Source: Eubacterium sp.
Lineage (GTDB): Bacteria > Bacillota_A > Clostridia > Lachnospirales > Lachnospiraceae
DNA: 33,121 nucleotides
Assembly (NCBI GenBank): GCA_024687845.1
Contig: JAILEL010000071.1
Coordinates: 1-33,121, forward strand
Direction: 5' to 3'
Shown: in pieces, positions 24,693 through 33,121 of the stretch
Numbering within the stretch: position 1 is the stretch's first letter
Layout of the letters: every line of letters begins with the position of its first letter
Program-made: the position numbers and the translations under genes
Notes under the pieces: generated by a model
Databases searched by the model: none
Told to the model about the DNA's origin: nothing
What the model saw: the letters and a program-made list of their open reading frames with translations, nothing else

Positions 24693-26456
24693 GTGGCAGA
24701 AGATAAGAAAACACGTGCCTTGCTCTTTGCTCCTTCAAAACCTGATGATGAACAGGCAAAAAGACTGAAAGAATTTATAGCAAAAAAATATGGACCTGAA
24801 ATACAGTATCAATGGGTAGAGGATGAAACGTTAGTAAATGGTTTCAGACTTGTTGTAGGTGAGGAAGTTTACGACTGGACTAAAGAAGGAAGATTACATC
24901 AGCTGGAAGAAATGCTGAGGGAAATGAAGGTTGAGAAGGTTTCTTCTGGTGAAGAACTTATCTCACTCATGAAGTCCAATGTTCAGAATTGGGAACCTCA
25001 GATTATTCCTGAAGAGGAAGGTTATGTTGAATCAGTTGGAGATGGGATTGTTTTTGTAGATGGTCTCAAATCTGTAATGTATGGTGAGATTGTTGTATTT
25101 GAATCCGGTGTCAGAGGCATGGTTCAGGAGCTTAGACCATATGATATAGGTGTTATCCTTTTTGGTGATGATACTGATGTTACAGAAGGTACCAGAGTTC
25201 TTAGAACTGGAAAAACTGCCGGAATTCCTGTTGGAGAAGAATTCCTTGGAAGAGTAGTAGACCCACTTGGTAATCCGATTGATGGTGAGGGACCTATTGA
25301 GTCTAATGGCTACAGAGCTGTTGAGACTCCGGCTCCTGGAATTGTTGAGAGACAGTCTGTAGACACTCCAATGAATACTGGAATTCTTTCTATAGATTCC
25401 ATGTTCCCAATCGGTAGAGGTCAGCGTGAGCTTATTATTGGAGATAGACAGACAGGTAAGACAGCTATTGCACTGGATACCATTCTTAATCAGAAGGATA
25501 ATGATGTTATTTGTATATATGTTGCTATTGGACAGAAGGCAAGTAGTGTAGCACAGCTTGTTGGAACTCTTAAGAAAAAGGGTGCAATGGATTATACCAT
25601 TGTAATAGCAGCAAATGCATCTGAGACGGCTCCTATTCAGTACATTGCACCATATTCAGGTGCAGCTATGGCTGAGTATTTTATGTGGAGAGGTAAGGAT
25701 GTACTTATTGTATATGATGATCTGTCAAAGCATGCTATAGCATATAGAGCTCTGTCACTTCTTCTTGAGAGATCACCGGGACGTGAGGCTTATCCTGGAG
25801 ATGTATTCTATCTGCACTCAAGACTGCTGGAGAGATCTGCACGTCTTTCTGATGCAAATGGTGGAGGTAGTATTACAGCTCTCCCTATAGTTGAAACTCA
25901 GGCAGGAGATGTATCAGCCTACATTCCTACAAATATAATTTCTATTACTGATGGACAGATATTCCTTGAGAGTGATTTGTTCTTCTCAGGACAGAGACCT
26001 GCGGTTAATGTTGGTCTGTCTGTATCCCGTGTAGGTGGTGCAGCACAGACAAAGGCTATGAAGAAGGCTGCCGGAACTCTAAGACTTGATCTTGCTCAGT
26101 ATCGTGAAATGGAAATATTTACACAGTTTTCAAGTGATCTGGATGAAGCAACAAAGAAGCAGCTCGCTTATGGTCAGGGACTTATGCACCTTCTGAGACA
26201 GCCTCAGAATAATCCATTTAAACCACATGAGCAGGTTATTATCTTAGTTGCTGCAACTGCACATGTAATGCAGGATATTCCAGTAGATAACATTTCTGAT
26301 TTCCGTACAAAGCTTCTTGAGTATTTCCATGAGGAAGAAGATGTGCTTTGTAAACAGATAGATTCGAATGGACAGTTATCAGACGAAGATAAGCAGACGA
26401 TTATAACTGAAGCTGAAAAATTCAGAGATCAATATATATCAGAAAATAATTTATAA
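24693..26456 (+). CDS. atpA: F-type ATP synthase alpha subunit fused to a delta C-terminal-like domain
   Basis: The non-catalytic nucleotide-binding subunit of F1, 587 residues, about 80 longer than usual. Residues ~8-75 resemble the C-terminal domain of subunit delta (OSCP). They have a strand, a helix ([17 protein letters not shown]) and then [20 protein letters not shown] with RLHQLEEML, which parallels the delta hallmark of Gly-Gly, Gly-Asp, Asp-Gly-Ser and Arg-Leu. Ordinary alpha follows: the N-terminal helix ([11 protein letters not shown]), the beta-barrel, Walker A GDRQTGKT at 250-257 (169-176 in E. coli), PGREAYPGD, and [11 protein letters not shown] with the arginine finger. The start is GTG behind AAAGGAG. 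No atpH occurs in the operon. The fusion is read directly from one uninterrupted frame; its role as delta is inferred. Confidence 0.95.
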   Translation: MAEDKKTRALLFAPSKPDDEQAKRLKEFIAKKYGPEIQYQWVEDETLVNGFRLVVGEEVYDWTKEGRLHQLEEMLREMKVEKVSSGEELISLMKSNVQNWEPQIIPEEEGYVESVGDGIVFVDGLKSVMYGEIVVFESGVRGMVQELRPYDIGVILFGDDTDVTEGTRVLRTGKTAGIPVGEEFLGRVVDPLGNPIDGEGPIESNGYRAVETPAPGIVERQSVDTPMNTGILSIDSMFPIGRGQRELIIGDRQTGKTAIALDTILNQKDNDVICIYVAIGQKASSVAQLVGTLKKKGAMDYTIVIAANASETAPIQYIAPYSGAAMAEYFMWRGKDVLIVYDDLSKHAIAYRALSLLLERSPGREAYPGDVFYLHSRLLERSARLSDANGGGSITALPIVETQAGDVSAYIPTNIISITDGQIFLESDLFFSGQRPAVNVGLSVSRVGGAAQTKAMKKAAGTLRLDLAQYREMEIFTQFSSDLDEATKKQLAYGQGLMHLLRQPQNNPFKPHEQVIILVAATAHVMQDIPVDNISDFRTKLLEYFHEEEDVLCKQIDSNGQLSDEDKQTIITEAEKFRDQYISENNL

Positions 26457-26505
26457 ATGGTGGTAACTGAATAGTTACAGGATCACAAAGAATACAGGTT
26501 AAGAT

Positions 26506-27402
26506 ATGGCAAATACAAAGGAAATTAAAAATAGAATAAACAGTGTAAAAAATACACGTAAGATAACGAATGCCATGTATCTTATATCATCTACGAAAAT
26601 GCGTAAGGCAAAGGAAGAACTCGACCGTACAAGACCGTATTTTAAATTGCAGGAGTCTGAGATACGTCGAATATTCCAGAGTGAAATCGATATCAACAGC
26701 CGGTATTTTTATCCGAAAACCGGACGAAAACCTGCAGAGACCTACGCATATCTTATCATTACAGCTGATAAAGGACTTGCTGGAGCATATAATCATAATG
26801 TAATCAAGCTTGCTGAAGAGCAGATGGCAAAGCATAAGAAAACCAAGCTCTATGTTGTAGGAGAATATGGGCGCAGATTTTTTCAGCGAAGGGGTTATGA
26901 GATAGAACAATCCTTTCTCTATACTGCACAGAATCCCACATTTACAAGAGCACGTGAGATAAGTTCCATTCTTCTCGAGCAGTATGATGAAAAAGAGATA
27001 GATGAGATTCGTATTATTTACAGTGATATGGTTACTGAGTTTCTGACGGAAGTTAAGATGATGCGACTTCTGCCTTTTGACAGACGCGAATTCTGGACTA
27101 AACAGGAAGAAAAGAATGAGAAGGATGTGCATTACTTATTTGATCCTTCCGTAGATGAAGTACTGAACAGAGTTGTTCCAAGCTATGTTGCAGGAAATAT
27201 ATATGGTGCGCTGGTAGATAGTTTTTCTGCTGAGCAGAATGCCCGTATGACAGCTATGGATTCAGCAAATAAAAATGCAGAGAGCCTTCTTGCTGAGCTT
27301 CAGGTTCAGTATAACAGAGTCAGACAGGCTGCTATTACTCAGGAGATAACCGAGGTTGCAGCAGGAGCAAAGGCTCAGAAGCATAATAAACAGCCCTCCT
27401 GA
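26506..27402 (+). CDS. atpG: F-type ATP synthase gamma subunit
   Basis: The central rotor shaft of F1, 298 residues. The N-terminal coiled-coil helix starts MANTKEIKNRINSVKNT and shows the conserved ITNAMYLISSTKM block. A Rossmann-like middle follows, and the C-terminal helix has the conserved SYNRARQAAITQEI-type segment as VQYNRVRQAAITQEI. The last residues (KAQKHNKQPS) extend beyond the usual AGA(K/N)AL end. They are encoded by the left arm of a 167-bp palindrome whose right arm lies in the spacer before atpD. The gene starts 49 bp after alpha. Confidence 0.94.
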   Translation: MANTKEIKNRINSVKNTRKITNAMYLISSTKMRKAKEELDRTRPYFKLQESEIRRIFQSEIDINSRYFYPKTGRKPAETYAYLIITADKGLAGAYNHNVIKLAEEQMAKHKKTKLYVVGEYGRRFFQRRGYEIEQSFLYTAQNPTFTRAREISSILLEQYDEKEIDEIRIIYSDMVTEFLTEVKMMRLLPFDRREFWTKQEEKNEKDVHYLFDPSVDEVLNRVVPSYVAGNIYGALVDSFSAEQNARMTAMDSANKNAESLLAELQVQYNRVRQAAITQEITEVAAGAKAQKHNKQPS

Positions 27403-27532
27403 CATGTCTGATTCCCCAATCACTTCGTCAGAAAGCCTCGACGTAGCCCGCTACGTCTGCGTTTTCTTCCTTGTACTTGGGAGAATCATCCTATGTCAGT
27501 AGCACTGTTTATTAATGTTCAGAGCCTTAGCT
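27366..27532. repeat. 167-bp imperfect palindrome across the atpG 3' end
   Basis: The outer arms 27366-27405 and 27493-27532 match at 32 of 40 positions when one is reversed. The inner part is also self-complementary, with GATTC-type and CCCAA blocks, and ends in the perfect centre GACGTAGC-CC-GCTACGTC (27440-27457). The left arm contains the last 12 codons and stop of atpG. Read backwards, the right arm would encode AKALNINKQCY and a stop in the matching frame. No flanking duplication was seen. In RNA it would form a very long hairpin between gamma and beta. Confidence 0.8.
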
Positions 27533-27554
27533 CAGAATAAAAGGGAAAGAATAA

Positions 27555-28961
<1,407 letters not shown>

Positions 28962-29013
28962 TGAATATATCTTATACATTGATGAAAGCATATATTTTCA
29001 GAGGTGTTAATTT

Positions 29014-29421
29014 ATGAAAACATTTATGACTAGAATATATGAAGCTGATAATACCTTCTTTGAAGGAGAGCTGATTTCTCTTATCGCCCCTGCAATAGAT
29101 GGCGAATATGGAGTGCTTGCTAATCATCAGAATCTTGTTATTGCTCTTAAACCGGGAATACTTAAATATACAACACCTGATGAGGTACAGCATTTAGCTT
29201 CGGTGTCGGATGGAATGATGCGAGTTGAGGATAATGACGTTCTGATACTTGTGGATTCAGCTGAACGACCGGAAGATATAGATGAAGCAAGAGCCAGAGA
29301 AAGAGAAGCCAAGGCAAGAGAAGCAATGCTACAAAAAAGAAGTATACGTGAGTATACACTTGCTGAAGCTAGTCTTAAGAGAGCGGTTTCAAGACTTAAG
29401 ATTAAGGATAGTATCAATTAA
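29014..29421 (+). CDS. atpC: F-type ATP synthase epsilon subunit
   Basis: The last operon gene, 135 residues. The N-terminal beta-sandwich (about 1-85) carries FFEGELISLIAPAIDGEYGVL and LKPGILKY, typical of the family. The C-terminal two-helix regulatory arm (about 90-130) is rich in Ala, Arg and Glu and could inhibit ATP hydrolysis by inserting into F1. GAGGTG (29001-29006) is 7 bp before the ATG. A strong terminator follows. Confidence 0.95.
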   Translation: MKTFMTRIYEADNTFFEGELISLIAPAIDGEYGVLANHQNLVIALKPGILKYTTPDEVQHLASVSDGMMRVEDNDVLILVDSAERPEDIDEARAREREAKAREAMLQKRSIREYTLAEASLKRAVSRLKIKDSIN

Positions 29422-29434
29422 TATAGTGTTTCAT

Positions 29435-29468
29435 GGCACCCCTAAATTATGAAATAAGGGGTGCCTTT
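29435..29468 (+). terminator. Terminator of the atp operon
   Basis: GGCACCCCT (29435-29443) pairs perfectly with AGGGGTGCC (29457-29465) over a 13-base loop, followed by TTTAT. The U tract is short. Confidence 0.8.
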
Positions 29469-29491
29469 ATAATAGGTTATGTTGATTATTG

Positions 29492-29947
29492 ATGGGTAAA
29501 ATGAAATCTGAAAATCAGGATAAAAACGAATTGAATAATACTATGCAAAATGAGCTTTCTGATAACAATATCAATGAGTCTATAGCTATTAAAAGAACAT
29601 TAAGAGATATAGGGATTCTTTTTGCTATCGGCTTCATATATTATCTGATTCAGAAATATACACACAAAGGGTTTGTGTGTTATTTCAGAGCTCTTTTTCA
29701 TATATATTGTCCAACCTGCGGTGTTACAAGGATGATAATGTCAATGAGCAGGCTGGAGTTAAAAAAAGCCTTTTTATATAATCAATTTATGTTTATTACC
29801 TTTCCATTCTGGGTGGGAGAAATAATATATTTCTTTTATATTATAGAGTCCAAAAAGAAGGTCAATAAGGTGAATCAGGCTTGTGTATTTATCTGGATAG
29901 GAATGCTTATATTATTCGGCATCTTGAGAAACATATTTCATTGGTAA
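29492..29947 (+). CDS. DUF2752 membrane protein
   Basis: A small membrane protein of about 151 residues with the DUF2752 hallmark CPTCGVTRMIMSMSRLELKKAF and a following Asn-Gln in place of the usual Asn-Pro. Three hydrophobic spans lie at about 42-58, 98-118 and 128-146; the first ~40 residues are hydrophilic and Asn/Glu-rich. The CxxC pair could bind metal or be redox active, but family function is unknown. The start is unsure: a TTG at 29489 and ATGs at 29492 and 29501 are in frame and no strong ribosome site is visible. It is separated from the atp genes by a terminator. Confidence 0.8.
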   Translation: MGKMKSENQDKNELNNTMQNELSDNNINESIAIKRTLRDIGILFAIGFIYYLIQKYTHKGFVCYFRALFHIYCPTCGVTRMIMSMSRLELKKAFLYNQFMFITFPFWVGEIIYFFYIIESKKKVNKVNQACVFIWIGMLILFGILRNIFHW

Positions 29948-29973
29948 TTTCCTTTTCTGAATATAACAATTTC

Positions 29974-30003
29974 TTGCAATTTTTATTAGTTATGTGCTTT
30001 AAT
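29974..30003 (+). promoter_or_regulatory. Promoter for the aquaporin operon
   Basis: TTGCAA (29974-29979), 18 bp, TTTAAT (29998-30003) with an upstream TG-n that makes an extended -10. It lies about 95 bp before the aquaporin start. Confidence 0.5.
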
Positions 30004-30098
30004 TAAGTTGGTGGCAGTTGATGTCATCAGGACATTTTATATGCAATAAAGCAGGTGCATAGTTGCATGAAGTTAAAAGTATGAAGGAGGTTAACAAG

Positions 30099-30803
30099 AT
30101 GGATGGAATGAGAAAGTATGTTGCAGAATTCATAGGAACTTTTACATTGGTTTTTGTTGGATGTGGCACAGCAATGCTTGTAGGATGCGATTCAGATAAC
30201 GGCTGCGGTTATATTTTAACTGCCTTTGCATTTGGTCTTGCCATTGTTATGATGGCTTACGGCGTTGGTAACATTTCCGGTGGACATGTGAATCCAGCCG
30301 TTTCGCTTGGAGTATTTATGAGCGGAGGAATGAGTGGAAAAGACTTTGGCTGTTACGTTATCGCTCAGATTCTTGGAGCATTTTTTGGCTCAGGTATACT
30401 AGCAGGTATATTCCAGTTAGGCGGAATAGAGGATAAGACAGGAGGCCTTGGTTCAAATGGTCTTGCTGGCGTTGGTGGTAACATGTTTGCAGGTATTTTA
30501 GTTGAGGTAATTCTTACATTCCTTTTTGTAATTCTTATCCTTGGCGTAACATCAAAGAATCAGAATCATGGTTCTTTTGGCGGTCTTATTATTGGACTTA
30601 CTCTTGTAGGAATTCATATCATAGGAATCGGACTTACTGGAACAAGTGTAAATCCAGCAAGAAGTATCGGACCTGCTATTATTACAGCAATTACTGGTAA
30701 TCCAGGACCAATCAAAGACTTGATTGCATTTATAATTGGACCATTTGCAGGAGCTGCACTTGCAGCAATATGCTATAAATATCTTGAAAGTGAGAAAAAG
30801 TAA
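30099..30803 (+). CDS. Aquaporin, water-channel (AqpZ) type
   Basis: A 234-residue, six-helix MIP channel of the cell membrane. The frame opens at a TTG at 30063, but AAGGAGGT (30084-30091) is 7 bp before the ATG at 30099, which gives the family start MDGMRKYVAEFIGTF. The two NPA boxes are GGHVNPAVSLG (65-67) and GTSVNPARSIGPA (185-187) with the selectivity Arg188. The second box is followed by Ser, not the Asp of glycerol facilitators, and a His in LVGIHIIG matches the narrow-filter His of AqpZ. Water is therefore the likely substrate, not glycerol. Its stop overlaps the next start as TAATG, a sign of coupled translation. Confidence 0.92.
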   Translation: MDGMRKYVAEFIGTFTLVFVGCGTAMLVGCDSDNGCGYILTAFAFGLAIVMMAYGVGNISGGHVNPAVSLGVFMSGGMSGKDFGCYVIAQILGAFFGSGILAGIFQLGGIEDKTGGLGSNGLAGVGGNMFAGILVEVILTFLFVILILGVTSKNQNHGSFGGLIIGLTLVGIHIIGIGLTGTSVNPARSIGPAIITAITGNPGPIKDLIAFIIGPFAGAALAAICYKYLESEKK

Positions 30804-32182
30804 TGAGTGATCAACAGTTTAATCCAAATGATAATGGTGAAATGGGTGTCAACCTTTCTAAAGAAACAGGAGCGAATCCGATACCTGAACAGACACCTGG
30901 ACAGACATCAGATATGACATCAGGTATGACATCAGATAAAGTATCATTGGATAAAGTTTCATCAGAAAATGCATATGATGATGATCCGGTTACAGTTGTT
31001 ATTTCACCGGATTATCTTGCTCAAAATCAGAAGATAGCAGAGTATCTGTCTTCACAAAATAATGTTCAGGATGGTTTTGTACAGGATGAGATTAAATCAG
31101 CCGAACCTGTATCAGCCGAACCTGTATTTAATGACACTGTATCAAATAATGAAAACATTAATAATAATTTAAACAGTAATATAAATAATAATATAAACAG
31201 CAATATAAATAATGACTCGTTTGTTCCAGAAGAAGCAGCGACAACAGTATTATCGCCTGATTATTTGGAGAAAAATGCAGCTGCGATGGAGTATCTGGCT
31301 TCACAGCCAAATATGCAGGAACCATTTAGTTCTGGGGAAGTTAAGGAAGCAGAGGCAGTTAATGATAGTCAGAGTAACGGAACCTTAGATCCCGTTATGG
31401 TTTATGATGGTGATAAGAAAATGTCAACTGACGCTTACTTTGATCCAAATAGTCAGCCTGCAATGAACCCATATAGTGGACAGCAGACTAACCCATATGG
31501 AGCGCAGCAGACTAACCCATATGGAGCACAGCAGGCAAGTCCGTATGGAGCTCAGCAGAATAGTTCATATGGAACCCAACAGAATAGTCCGTATGGCGTA
31601 GAGCCAAATAGTACATATGGGGCACAACAAAGTAGCCCATATGGAACGCAGCAGGCTAATCCATATGCAGGAGAACATAGACAGCCTGGACAGCCTATAG
31701 ATTCATATACAAATCAACAGACTGATTCATATTCATCTCAGGCACAGAGTTCACCATATGGTACAAGCAGCAACCAGTCAACACCATACGGTCAAAGCGA
31801 GCAAGCTGCCTATGGCAGGGCAGAGCAAACCACTCCCTACGGCCAGACTAACTCAAATAATGGTTATGGTCAGGGAAGTCAATCATCTCCATATAATCAG
31901 AATGGCCAATCTATATATGGTCAGTCATCTGTCAATCAGATGGAAATAGAACCAGAGGATGGAAAAGCAACGGCTTCAATGATCCTTTCGATATTATCTC
32001 TTATATTCTGCTGTCTTGGTGTAATTCTTGCTCCTATTGGAATGTTTCTTGGTAAGTCGGCTATGAATGCAGGAAATACAGGATATAAAGCCAGAACAGG
32101 CTGGATAGTTGGTATTATCGGTCTTGTGATAAATATACTTACGATAATAATTACTATCGCTATTATCGTTTCTACGCAGTAA
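30803..32182 (+). CDS. Tyr/Gln-repeat protein with C-terminal DUF4190-like membrane domain
   Basis: A 459-residue protein of unknown function. A 40-residue module occurs twice, at about 64-103 and 147-186 (S-P-D-Y-L, E-Y-L, SQ-N-x-Q, A-E-x-V in each), separated by an Asn-rich linker. Residues 222-289 are an 8-residue tandem repeat, consensus N-P-Y-G-A-Q-Q-x. A looser Tyr, Gly, Ser and Gln-rich tract runs to about 378. Two membrane spans (about 391-415 and 432-457) form a DUF4190-like hairpin, so the long tail would be on one side of the membrane, probably cytoplasmic. There is no signal peptide. It overlaps the aquaporin stop by one base (TAATG). The next gene shares the layout of Gln/Tyr repeats before membrane spans. 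Confidence 0.82.
   Translation: MSDQQFNPNDNGEMGVNLSKETGANPIPEQTPGQTSDMTSGMTSDKVSLDKVSSENAYDDDPVTVVISPDYLAQNQKIAEYLSSQNNVQDGFVQDEIKSAEPVSAEPVFNDTVSNNENINNNLNSNINNNINSNINNDSFVPEEAATTVLSPDYLEKNAAAMEYLASQPNMQEPFSSGEVKEAEAVNDSQSNGTLDPVMVYDGDKKMSTDAYFDPNSQPAMNPYSGQQTNPYGAQQTNPYGAQQASPYGAQQNSSYGTQQNSPYGVEPNSTYGAQQSSPYGTQQANPYAGEHRQPGQPIDSYTNQQTDSYSSQAQSSPYGTSSNQSTPYGQSEQAAYGRAEQTTPYGQTNSNNGYGQGSQSSPYNQNGQSIYGQSSVNQMEIEPEDGKATASMILSILSLIFCCLGVILAPIGMFLGKSAMNAGNTGYKARTGWIVGIIGLVINILTIIITIAIIVSTQ
31466..31669 (+). repeat. 24-bp coding tandem repeat
   Basis: About 8.5 units of 24 bp encode N-P-Y-G-A-Q-Q-T-like octapeptides. The first units are almost identical in DNA and later ones have drifted, indicating slippage growth from one end. 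Confidence 0.85.
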
Positions 32183-32214
32183 ATTAGTTACCATTAAATC
32201 GTTTATAAGAATTA

Positions 32215-32265
32215 ATATGCATTTTCAGGCATGTCAGGGGGAGACATGCTATGAAAAATGCATAT
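32215..32265 (+). other. Intercistronic hairpin next to a ribosome site
   Basis: About 20 bp of stem (32215-32235 with 32243-32265) with two single-A bulges and one G-U pair, loop AGGGGGA. There is no U tract, so it is not a standard terminator. The stem ends directly against GGTGAGGT (32266-32273), the ribosome site of the next gene, and may control its translation or message stability. Confidence 0.6.
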
Positions 32266-32279
32266 GGTGAGGTAGTATA

Positions 32280-33121
32280 ATGGCAACATCTATAGAAGAG
32301 TTAGAAGTAAGATTAAAAAATAATAAGGAATATCTGGAAAAAATCCAGAATGATATCAAGCTGATTGAAGAAGAACTGGTTCTCCTTAAATCAGCTTCTT
32401 CCATTGGTTCTGCTACGGGTGCTGATATTAAACCGGTGCAGGCGCATGATAAAGTTAATCCTATAAATGAGAAGGAAACTCAGTCGCTTGATGGATTCTA
32501 TAGACCTGAACTGAGCAATACTAAAATGCCTCAGAACAGTAATTATATTAATCCATATCAGCAGCCGGGACAGAGAAACCAGTATCAACAACCGGGACAG
32601 GGAAACCAGTACCAACCACAGGTACAGGGATCTCAGTACCAACCACAGGTACAGGGAGCCCAGTACCAACCGCAGGTACAGGGAGCTCAGTATCAACCAC
32701 AGGTACAGGGAGCCCAGTATCAACAACCGGGACAAGGATCTATATACAGATCACAGCAGTCTTTTTCAAATCCGCAAGCTACATCAGCTCAGAAAAATAT
32801 TCCACAGTATTCTGCTGAGAAGCAGTCAAAGGTATACCGCGAAATTAGTTTTAAAGAAAATGCAGAGGCAGTTCTTGGAAAAAATATTATGGGTATAGCT
32901 GCATCCGTCCTTATTTTCATAAGCTTCATTCTTTTTGCAATGCTTCTGATTCCGAGTCTTACAGATGGCATGAAGATGGGACTTATGTTCTTTGTCAGCA
33001 TCAGCGTAACAGCTATAGGACTATTCAAGTGGTTTAAGAATAAGGAAAGTATTTTCTTTATTTCCCTTGGTGCATGTGGAGTAGGCTCCATTTATATTTC
33101 AATATTCCTATGTGCGGCTTA
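32280..33121 (+). CDS. DUF2339-like membrane protein with 9-residue repeats (partial)
   Basis: The frame is open from an ATG at 32280, 6 bp after GGTGAGGT, to the window end, 280 codons and unfinished. An N-terminal coiled segment (about 4-40, Glu/Lys/Leu-rich) is followed by seven 9-residue repeats at 91-153, consensus A-Q-Y-Q-P-Q-V-Q-G (first two and last as N-Q-Y-Q-Q-P-G-Q-G). After about 198 come hydrophobic spans in LGKNIMGIAASVLIFISFIL and further segments, resembling the start of the many-span DUF2339 family. That assignment is tentative because only the first spans are visible. It is probably in one unit with the aquaporin and the preceding repeat protein. Confidence 0.75.
   Translation, partial: MATSIEELEVRLKNNKEYLEKIQNDIKLIEEELVLLKSASSIGSATGADIKPVQAHDKVNPINEKETQSLDGFYRPELSNTKMPQNSNYINPYQQPGQRNQYQQPGQGNQYQPQVQGSQYQPQVQGAQYQPQVQGAQYQPQVQGAQYQQPGQGSIYRSQQSFSNPQATSAQKNIPQYSAEKQSKVYREISFKENAEAVLGKNIMGIAASVLIFISFILFAMLLIPSLTDGMKMGLMFFVSISVTAIGLFKWFKNKESIFFISLGACGVGSIYISIFLCAA
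32550..32738 (+). repeat. 27-bp coding tandem repeat
   Basis: Seven 27-bp units encode the 9-residue repeat. The central four units are nearly identical at the DNA level, which implies recent copying by slippage. Confidence 0.88.

Noticed and set aside
30099..30803. Glycerol facilitator (GlpF)
   Set aside because: The second NPA box is followed by Arg-Ser and helix 5 has the filter His, as in water channels; GlpF has Asp after the Arg.
31466..32738. CRISPR array
   Set aside because: Repeats are contiguous, without spacers, and in frame within coding sequence.

Overview
The window is 33 kb of AT-rich, densely packed chromosomal DNA from a Gram-positive anaerobe of the class Clostridia. The best guess is a Lachnospiraceae member (Butyrivibrio/Pseudobutyrivibrio-like). 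This rests on AddA-type recombination nuclease, indolepyruvate:ferredoxin oxidoreductase, two DUF975 membrane proteins, a MetAP with a SEC-C zinc motif, CIRCE-controlled lon, strong GGAGG ribosome sites with some TTG and GTG starts, and sigma-A style promoters. The genus is an inference. No phage, plasmid, CRISPR, tRNA or rRNA was seen.

Layout. (1) 1-3.2 kb: the 3' end of addA, a short in-frame gene remnant, then iorAB closed by a strong terminator. (2) 3.3-11.2 kb: an ABC ATPase and a two-domain FtsX/MacB-type permease, an OmpR regulator with its histidine kinase, then a HAD phosphatase/mutase and a GH127-type (DUF1680) arabinofuranosidase-like enzyme. (3) 11.4-16.8 kb: two tandem DUF975 membrane proteins, a second VanRS-like two-component pair, and dihydroorotase pyrC. 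(4) 16.8-22.7 kb: map (SEC-C MetAP), a convergent double HD-GYP protein, lon behind a textbook promoter plus CIRCE operator, and a rhomboid protease. A small non-autonomous mobile element sits before the terminator. (5) 22.7-29.5 kb: the F-type ATP synthase operon atpB-E-F-A-G-D-C. (6) 29.5-33.1 kb: a DUF2752 protein, a water-type aquaporin coupled by TAATG to a Tyr/Gln-repeat DUF4190 membrane protein, and a DUF2339-like protein with a 9-residue repeat that runs off the window.

Most unusual is the ATP synthase operon. There is no separate delta gene (atpH). Instead the alpha subunit has about 80 extra N-terminal residues that look like the C-terminal domain of delta, so the operon seems to encode a delta-CTD/alpha fusion. 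Subunit c has a signal-peptide-like extension, subunit a has lost the usual Gly-Asn after its essential Arg and has a Lys-rich tail, and the 3' end of atpG lies in one arm of a 167-bp palindrome. The second notable item is a 224-bp MITE-like element (22398-22621) with 16-bp perfect terminal inverted repeats, nested hairpins and a perfect 8-bp target duplication. A decayed relative lies at about 13.4 kb and perhaps a scrap at 6.67 kb.
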